From: Streptomyces flavotricini | GTDB lineage: Bacteria; Actinomycetota; Actinomycetes; Streptomycetales; Streptomycetaceae | Length of the DNA stretch: 47,299 nt | Direction: 5' to 3' | Assembly: GCF_020639365.1 (NCBI RefSeq) | Contig: NZ_JAINUL010000001.1 | Location: 7,476,438-7,523,736 of the forward strand | Part shown: one piece after another, positions 42,436 to 47,299 of the stretch | Layout of the letters: the number at the start of each line of letters is the position of its first letter | Numbering within the stretch: the first letter of the stretch is position 1 | Notes under the pieces: model-generated | The model's input: only the letters and a program-made list of their open reading frames with translations | Databases searched by the model: none | Told to the model about the DNA's origin: nothing | Position numbers and translations under genes: made by a program

Positions 42436-42810
42436 ATGGCCAACGTGGAAACCGCACTGAAGGAAACCCTCGCCACCATCGACGGCGCGATCGGCGCAGC
42501 CCTGGTCGACTACGGCAGCGGCATGGCCCTCGGCACCATCGGCGGCGGCAAGGACCTCGACCTCACGGTGGCCGCGGCCGGCAACACCGACGTCGTGCGC
42601 GCCAAGGTCCGCACCATGGAGATGCTCGGCCTCAAGGACGAGATCGAGGACATCCTGATCACGCTCGGCACCCAGTACCACCTCATCCGGCTGATGAAGA
42701 GCCGCGACTCCAAGGGGTTCTTCCTCTACCTCGCGCTCGACCGCGGCCGGGCCAACCTCGCGATGGCCCGGCACCAGCTCACGAAGATCGAGGCGGAGCT
42801 CGAAGTCTGA
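42436..42810 (+). CDS. Roadblock-like protein
   Basis: A 124-residue protein: VETALKETLATIDGAIGAALVDYGSGMALGTIGGGKDLDLTVAAAGNTDVVRAKVRTMEMLGLKDEIEDILITLGTQYHLIRLMKSRDSKGFFLYLALDRGRANLAMARHQLTKIEAEL. The helix-strand layout is that of roadblock/LC7, and it aligns with the protein encoded at 40614. A good GAGGAG precedes the ATG. It may form hetero-dimers with that paralogue. It has no TTA codon, so unlike the first two genes its own synthesis need not depend on bldA. Followed by a terminator-like hairpin. Confidence 0.83.
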   Translation: MANVETALKETLATIDGAIGAALVDYGSGMALGTIGGGKDLDLTVAAAGNTDVVRAKVRTMEMLGLKDEIEDILITLGTQYHLIRLMKSRDSKGFFLYLALDRGRANLAMARHQLTKIEAELEV

Positions 42811-42842
42811 GCAGACGTTCGGTCCGACTCCGACGCGGAGGT

Positions 42843-42872
42843 GGCGGGCGGCTGAATTCTTTGCCGTCCGCC
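42843..42872 (+). terminator. Terminator-like hairpin after the roadblock cluster
   Basis: GGCGGGCGGC pairs with GCCGTCCGCC (one mismatch) across a 10-base AT-rich loop, 33 bp after the stop codon. Confidence 0.6.
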
Positions 42873-42989
42873 CCGGTGGGCATGGGGCGTATGTCCAGGA
42901 TGGGGGGACTTTATCATCCCGTTACCGAGTAGGATGCTCTCATCACCTGATCATCGAAATAGCTTGAAACGCTGGAGAACCCGCCACCC

Positions 42990-45900
42990 ATGCCCCCGCG
43001 CCTGAGCATCGTCGTCCCCGTCTACAACGTCGAGCTCTATCTCGACGAGTGCCTGGAGTCCATTGCCGCCCAGACGTTCGCCGACTTCGAGTGCATCCTC
43101 GTGGACGACGGGTCCACCGACACCAGCGCCGTCATCGCCAAGGCCTTCGCCGCGCGGGACAAGCGTTTCCGGGTCGTCATGCAGGAGAACGCCGGACTCG
43201 GCGCCGCCCGCAACGTGGGGGCCCGCCACGCCTCCGAGGGCAGCGAGTACCTGGCCTTCGTCGACAGTGACGACACGATGCCGGACTACGCGTACGAGCG
43301 CCTGATCGCCGCCCTCGACGAGACCGGCTCGGACTTCGCCGGCGGCAACGTGAAGCGCTTCCGCTCCGTCGGCATGCAGCAGTCCTGGGGCCACCGGGCC
43401 GCCTTCGCCAAGACGCAGCTGAAGACCCACATCTCCAAGTTCCCGGCGCTGGTCACCGACCGCACCGCGTGGAACAAGGTCTACCGGCGCAGCTTCTGGG
43501 ACGAGCACGGCTTCCAGTACCCCGAGGGCATCCTCTACGAGGACGCCCCCGTCAGCATCCCCGCGCACTACTTCGCCTCCAGCGTCGACGTCCTCAGCGA
43601 CTGCGTCTACCACTGGCGCGTGCGCGAGACCGGCGAGCGTTCCATCACCCAGCGCTCCACCGACCCGGTCTCCCTGATCGACCGCGTCACCTCCGTCCGC
43701 CTGGTCCGCGAGGCCCTCAAGGGCAAGGAGGGCGCCAAGTACGTCCGCTACCTGCGCGACTACGACTACAACGTGCTGAGCGAGGAACTCCCGCTCATCT
43801 ACAAGTACGTCGGGGAGGGCGGCGCCGACTTCCGCGCCGCTTTCGTCAAGGAGGTCGGCGGCCTCGTCCGCGAGATCGGCACCGGCCCCTGGTCCGACCT
43901 GACCGTCGCCGACCGCCTCAAGGCGTACCTGGCCCGCGAAGGCCGGGTCGAGGACTTCATCGCCCTCACGAAGCACCAGAGCGACTACTCCTACAGCGTC
44001 CCCGTCAAGGGACTGGCCCGCCCGCAGGCCGACTACCCGTTCCTGCACGGCCGTCCGCCCGTCCCCGCGAAGATCCTCACCCTCGGCCCGCGCGAGCGCC
44101 GCGTCGTCAGCCGCCTCGAGCAGGCCGTCTGGAGCGACGGCAAGCTGCTGCTGCGCGGCTACGCGCTCCCCGGCCACCTCGGTGCGGAGAGCCGCCTCGG
44201 CTCGCGCAAGATGCTCGTCTTCCGCGAGGGGGGCAAGCGCCGCCGCACCGTCGTCACCGCCCGCACGGTCGCCTCCCCGATGGCCACCGTCAACGCCGCG
44301 CACCTCGCGCTGCGGCACGCCGACTGGGCCGGCTTCACCGCCGTCGTCGACCCCACCGCCTTCCAGTCGGGCGGCAAGTGGACCGACGGCATATGGACCA
44401 CCTCCGTCGCCGTCACCGGCGCCGGCGGCCTGCACCGCGCCCGCCTCAAGGGCGGCGAGTCCGACACCGGTCAGAACCCGCCCGCCCACTGGGTGACCCC
44501 GGACGTCCGCATCGTCCCGAACGCCACCGGCGCCCTCACCATCCAGGTCGAGACCGTCCGTGCCCGCGCCCTCGACGTCCGCACCTCGGGCGATGACGCC
44601 GTCGAGGTGTCCGGCGAGCTCGCCGCCGAGATCGGGGCCGGCGCCACCCTGCGCGCCGAGCACGTCGCCACCGCCACCGTCCTCACCCTGCCCGTGGAGA
44701 CCGCCGCCGCGAGCGGCTCCGGCGGAGCGGGCCGGATCCCGTTCACCGTGCGCGTACCGCTGGCCGAGCTGGCCGCCGTACCGGACGCGCAGTGCGAGCC
44801 CGGGGAGTGGACCCCCGAGCCGTGGAGCCTGACCGTGGTCGGCGCCGACGGCTCCGAGCACCGCCTCGCGCACGACGAGCGCGGCGGCTTCGCCGGCCTG
44901 GTCGTCCCCCTGCCCGGCGGGGGCGCCGACCGCGCCCTCTTCGCCAAGCGCGGCAACACCGGACACCTGACCCTCTCCGTGCAGCCCTCGCCGCCGCTCG
45001 TCGACTCGGTCACCGGCCAGGACGGCACCCTCACGCTCAAGGGCCGGTTCGTCGCGCCCGTCGACGAGCCGTACGAGCTGGTCCTGCACGACGCCCACGG
45101 CACCGAGTTCAGCTACCCGGTCACCCGGGACGGCGAGCGCTTCGAATCCACCTTCGAGCCCGTCCTCCCCGAGTCCTACGCGGGCCGCACCACGCTGCCC
45201 AAGGGCCGCTGGTGGCCCACCCTGCGTCCGCTCGCCCAGGGCGGCACCACCGCGGGCCTGCTCGGCGTCGACCGCGGCGCCCCCGTGCAGTTCGCGCCCA
45301 CCGCCCTGCAGGCCGGACCGCACGCGATCACCGTGGAGGGCCGCCGGATGCGGGTCGAGGCCCGCTTCTACGACCGCATGGTGCTCGTCGCCGACCCGCT
45401 GCTCAGCCCGCACGACCGCACCCGGTACGCCCAGCGCGTCACGCGGTACGAGACCTACCCGGCGCAGCGCGCCCTGCCGGTCAAGGACATCGCCGTCTAC
45501 GACACCCACCAGGGCAACGGCACGGGCGACGCGCCCCGCGCCGTCCACGAGGAACTGCTGCGCCGCGGCGAGAAGCTGGACCACGTCTGGCTCGTCCGCG
45601 ACGGCCGCGCCGAGGTCCCCCCGACCGCCCGCGCCGTGCAGTACGACAGCACCGAGGCCTGGGAGGTCCTGGCCCGGGCCCGCTACTACGTCGTGAACGA
45701 CAGCGTGCCGCGGCGCTTCCAGCGCCGCGCCGGCCAGGTCGTCGTCCAGACCTGGCACGGGACGCCGATCAAGGAGATCGGCCACGACTTCATCCACGAC
45801 TACTACACGAGCCCCGAGATCCTCGAGGGACTGGAGCACGACAGCGCCCAGTGGTCGCTGCTCGCCTCCCCGAGCTCGTACGCGACGCCCCTGCTCAAGC

Positions 45901-46580
45901 GCGCCCTCGGCTACCAGGGCGAGGTCATCGAGTCCGGCAGCCCGCGCACCGACGCGCTCGTCAAGCCCGACGCGCAGCGGATCGCCGAGGTCCGCCGCCG
46001 GCTCGGCCTGCCCGAGGGCAAGAAGGTCGTCCTCTACATGCCGACCTGGCGCGAGAACCGCGAGGGCTGGTCGGGCGGCTACAAGCTCGACCTGCAGATC
46101 GACCTGGACGCGGCGCGGCGCGAGCTCGGCGAGGACCACGTCCTGCTGATCCGCGGCCACCACCACGTCACCGAGCAGGTACGGGACGGCGTGCGCGACG
46201 GGTTCGTCGTCGACGTGTCCCGCTGGCACGACGCCACGGACCTGCTGCTCGTCGCCGACGTGCTGATCTCCGACTACTCCTCGGCGCTGTTCGACTTCGC
46301 GCTCACCGACCGGCCGATCCTGCTCTTCACGTACGACCTGGAGCACTACCGGACCACGCTGCGCGGCTTCAACTTCGACCTGGAGGCGAAGGCCCCCGGC
46401 CCGCTGCTGGCGGACTCGGCGAGCCTGATCGAGGCCGTCCGCAACGTGGACGCGGTCGGGGCGGAGTTCAAGGAGGCGCGGGCCGCGTTCCGTGCCGAGT
46501 TCTGCGACCTGGACGACGGCGGCGCCGCCGAGCGCGTCGTCGACCGGATGCTCGCCATGGGGGCCGGGCCCGCGGTGTAA
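42990..46580 (+). CDS. Fused GT2 glycosyltransferase / CDP-glycerol glycerophosphotransferase (wall teichoic acid)
   Basis: A 1196-residue bifunctional enzyme. The N-terminal GT-A domain (1 to about 330) has LSIVVPVYN (5-13), LVDDGS (37-42) and VDSDD (91-95). A middle region (about 350-780) is Ala/Val/Thr-rich and beta-like, probably a linker or binding module. The C-terminal TagB/TagF-type domain (about 800-1190) has VVQTWHGTPIKEIGHDF near 920, YMPTWRENREGW, IRGHHHVTEQV and the ISDYSSALFDFALTDRPILLFTYDLEHY signature. It would build glycerol-phosphate teichoic acid and add sugar, acting at the membrane's inner face. A promoter-like TAGGAT lies near 42930. The gene stands alone, without tag/tar partners in the window. 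Confidence 0.9.
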   Translation: MPPRLSIVVPVYNVELYLDECLESIAAQTFADFECILVDDGSTDTSAVIAKAFAARDKRFRVVMQENAGLGAARNVGARHASEGSEYLAFVDSDDTMPDYAYERLIAALDETGSDFAGGNVKRFRSVGMQQSWGHRAAFAKTQLKTHISKFPALVTDRTAWNKVYRRSFWDEHGFQYPEGILYEDAPVSIPAHYFASSVDVLSDCVYHWRVRETGERSITQRSTDPVSLIDRVTSVRLVREALKGKEGAKYVRYLRDYDYNVLSEELPLIYKYVGEGGADFRAAFVKEVGGLVREIGTGPWSDLTVADRLKAYLAREGRVEDFIALTKHQSDYSYSVPVKGLARPQADYPFLHGRPPVPAKILTLGPRERRVVSRLEQAVWSDGKLLLRGYALPGHLGAESRLGSRKMLVFREGGKRRRTVVTARTVASPMATVNAAHLALRHADWAGFTAVVDPTAFQSGGKWTDGIWTTSVAVTGAGGLHRARLKGGESDTGQNPPAHWVTPDVRIVPNATGALTIQVETVRARALDVRTSGDDAVEVSGELAAEIGAGATLRAEHVATATVLTLPVETAAASGSGGAGRIPFTVRVPLAELAAVPDAQCEPGEWTPEPWSLTVVGADGSEHRLAHDERGGFAGLVVPLPGGGADRALFAKRGNTGHLTLSVQPSPPLVDSVTGQDGTLTLKGRFVAPVDEPYELVLHDAHGTEFSYPVTRDGERFESTFEPVLPESYAGRTTLPKGRWWPTLRPLAQGGTTAGLLGVDRGAPVQFAPTALQAGPHAITVEGRRMRVEARFYDRMVLVADPLLSPHDRTRYAQRVTRYETYPAQRALPVKDIAVYDTHQGNGTGDAPRAVHEELLRRGEKLDHVWLVRDGRAEVPPTARAVQYDSTEAWEVLARARYYVVNDSVPRRFQRRAGQVVVQTWHGTPIKEIGHDFIHDYYTSPEILEGLEHDSAQWSLLASPSSYATPLLKRALGYQGEVIESGSPRTDALVKPDAQRIAEVRRRLGLPEGKKVVLYMPTWRENREGWSGGYKLDLQIDLDAARRELGEDHVLLIRGHHHVTEQVRDGVRDGFVVDVSRWHDATDLLLVADVLISDYSSALFDFALTDRPILLFTYDLEHYRTTLRGFNFDLEAKAPGPLLADSASLIEAVRNVDAVGAEFKEARAAFRAEFCDLDDGGAAERVVDRMLAMGAGPAV

Positions 46581-46610
46581 GCCGTTGGAGTGCAATCAGG
46601 AAGCGTTGCC

Positions 46611-46655
46611 GACCGGCCCCGGGCCCACCGATGAATTTCGGGCCCGGGGCCGGTC
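46611..46655 (+). terminator. Very strong terminator hairpin
   Basis: A perfect 16-bp inverted repeat, GACCGGCCCCGGGCCC and its complement, with a 13-base loop, 31 bp after the glycerophosphotransferase stop. Confidence 0.9.
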
Positions 46656-46722
46656 TGTATGGGAGTGAGGCGGTGCGCGCACGCGCGCACGGACTCGACC
46701 ACGCACCCACCTGGAGGCAGTC

Positions 46723-47208
46723 ATGAGCGGCAGCAACGGATTCACCACGTGTCTGTGGTTCGACGGCGACGCGGCGACCGCCGCCGACTACTACGTGTCC
46801 GTCTTCAAGGACGGGAAGATCGGGCGGACGGGCTACTACAACGAGGCGGGACCGGGCCGGGCCGGCGACGTGATGGTCGTCGAGTTCGAGATCAACGGCC
46901 AGAAGTTCGTCGCGCTCAACGGCGGCCCGCAGTTCCCCTTCACCGAGGCGATCTCGTTCCAGATCCACTGCGCCGACGAGACGGAGTCGGACTACTACTA
47001 CGACGAGCTGACGAAGGACGGCGGTCAGGAGTCCGCCTGCGGCTGGGTCAAGGACAAGTTCGGGGTGTCCTGGCAGGTCATCCCGCCCGGCGCCATCGAC
47101 CTGATCACCGACCCGGACCCGGGGCGGGCCAACCGCGCCACCGCGGCGATGATGAAGATGAAGAAGCTGGACGTGGCGCAGATGCGCCGGGCGGCCGATG
47201 CGGGCTAG
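46723..47208 (+). CDS. VOC superfamily protein (PhnB-like)
   Basis: A 161-residue beta-alpha-beta-beta-beta metalloprotein fold: TTCLWFDGDAATAADYYVSVFKDGKIGRTGYY, VMVVEFEINGQKFVALNGG, and SFQIHCADETESDYYYDELTKDGGQESACGWVKDKFGVSWQVIP. This is the PhnB/3-demethylubiquinone-methyltransferase-like branch of VOC, usually of unknown activity. GGAGG lies five bases before the ATG. It is a monocistronic unit between a strong terminator and an apparent insertion sequence. Confidence 0.87.
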   Translation: MSGSNGFTTCLWFDGDAATAADYYVSVFKDGKIGRTGYYNEAGPGRAGDVMVVEFEINGQKFVALNGGPQFPFTEAISFQIHCADETESDYYYDELTKDGGQESACGWVKDKFGVSWQVIPPGAIDLITDPDPGRANRATAAMMKMKKLDVAQMRRAADAG

Positions 47209-47240
47209 ACGAGTAAGTCCGAAGTCCTTGGGCGCATGAA

Positions 47241-47289
47241 GCGAGGGTCTCGTTGGTTCGTGTGTGACGACAAACCTCAAGACCCTCGC
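47241..47289. repeat. Inverted repeat enclosing the start codon of the edge transposase
   Basis: GCGAGGGTCT at 47241-47250 pairs perfectly with AGACCCTCGC at 47280-47289. The GTG at 47264 lies in the loop. In an mRNA started outside the element, this hairpin would affect access to the start, a known way for insertion sequences to limit transposase synthesis from read-through. Confidence 0.55.
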
Positions 47290-47299
47290 GACAGCACTG
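47264..47299 (+). CDS. 5' end of a probable IS982-family transposase (cut by the window edge)
   Basis: Twelve codons from a GTG read MTTNLKTLATAL and run off the window without a stop. This N-terminus resembles what I remember for Streptomyces IS982-type transposases, which continue with a YVK-IDD type sequence. The region just upstream has no ribosome site, typical of transposases. The left end of the element would lie between the VOC stop (47208) and about 47240. The identification rests on a dozen residues and is tentative. Confidence 0.45.
   Translation, partial: MTTNLKTLATAL

Noticed and set aside
42951..46595. A 1214-residue minus-strand open frame
   Set aside because: Exact antisense of the GT2/glycerophosphotransferase gene, Gly/Val/Asp/Glu/Arg-rich without motifs.

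Overview
This is chromosomal DNA of a streptomycete or very close relative. The G+C is very high with strong G/C third-position bias, GTG starts are common, TTA leucine codons are rare, and several families are typical of Streptomyces (DUF397, PucR-type regulators, an NsdA-like regulator, SpoIIE-type phosphatase, roadblock proteins, LAL ATPase). I see no tRNA, rRNA or CRISPR. Functions were assigned by reading the translated proteins without database searches; comparisons with Mycobacterium tuberculosis genes are from memory.

Left part (1-17960), acyl-CoA and steroid-like catabolism. It holds a nitronate-monooxygenase-type flavoprotein with an acyl-CoA synthetase; a ChaA-type cation antiporter; a secreted penicillin-acylase-family amidohydrolase divergent from an acyl-CoA ligase; a YihY membrane protein; PaaK; an alpha/beta hydrolase; and a block closely resembling actinobacterial sterol side-chain genes. 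That block is a FadD19-like ligase divergent from an EchA19-like hydratase, followed by a DUF35 protein and two thiolase-fold proteins whose nucleophilic cysteines are replaced.

Middle (18072-31026). It holds an orphan DUF397 protein, a small unknown, LtrA, an ACT-domain protein, a LAL-type ATPase whose C-terminal DNA-binding domain looks eroded, an unknown protein, a Tat-signal 3-ketosteroid-1-dehydrogenase-like flavoprotein (KstD), a TTA-containing phosphotransferase, an NsdA-like regulator and a PAS/SpoIIE phosphatase. The KstD gene carries, 50 bp upstream, the same inverted repeat (CTGA-N7-TCAGAAA) found in front of the flavoprotein/ligase operon and in the fadD/echA divergent region; a relaxed copy (TTGA-N7-TCAA) lies between the acylase and the acyl-CoA ligase. 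I propose these sites define one catabolic regulon, regulator not yet seen.

Right part (31544-47299). It holds a two-subunit IorAB-type molybdenum hydroxylase followed by a PucR-family regulator, a KimA-like potassium permease, a frameshifted second PucR-type regulator, and a TetR regulator behind a 20-bp tandem repeat. Then come an 82-residue stand-alone IclR-type DNA-binding domain and a compact cluster of three roadblock/LC7 proteins plus a DUF4388-like protein. That cluster has no GTPase, kinase or DUF742 gene, and its first two genes each contain a TTA codon, so it is probably bldA-dependent. It ends with a fused GT2/CDP-glycerol glycerophosphotransferase, a VOC protein, and the first codons of an apparent IS982-type transposase at the right edge.

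Strongest leads: the shared operator linking the steroid-like genes, the cysteine-less thiolase pair with its DUF35 partner, and the TTA-containing roadblock cluster without a GTPase.
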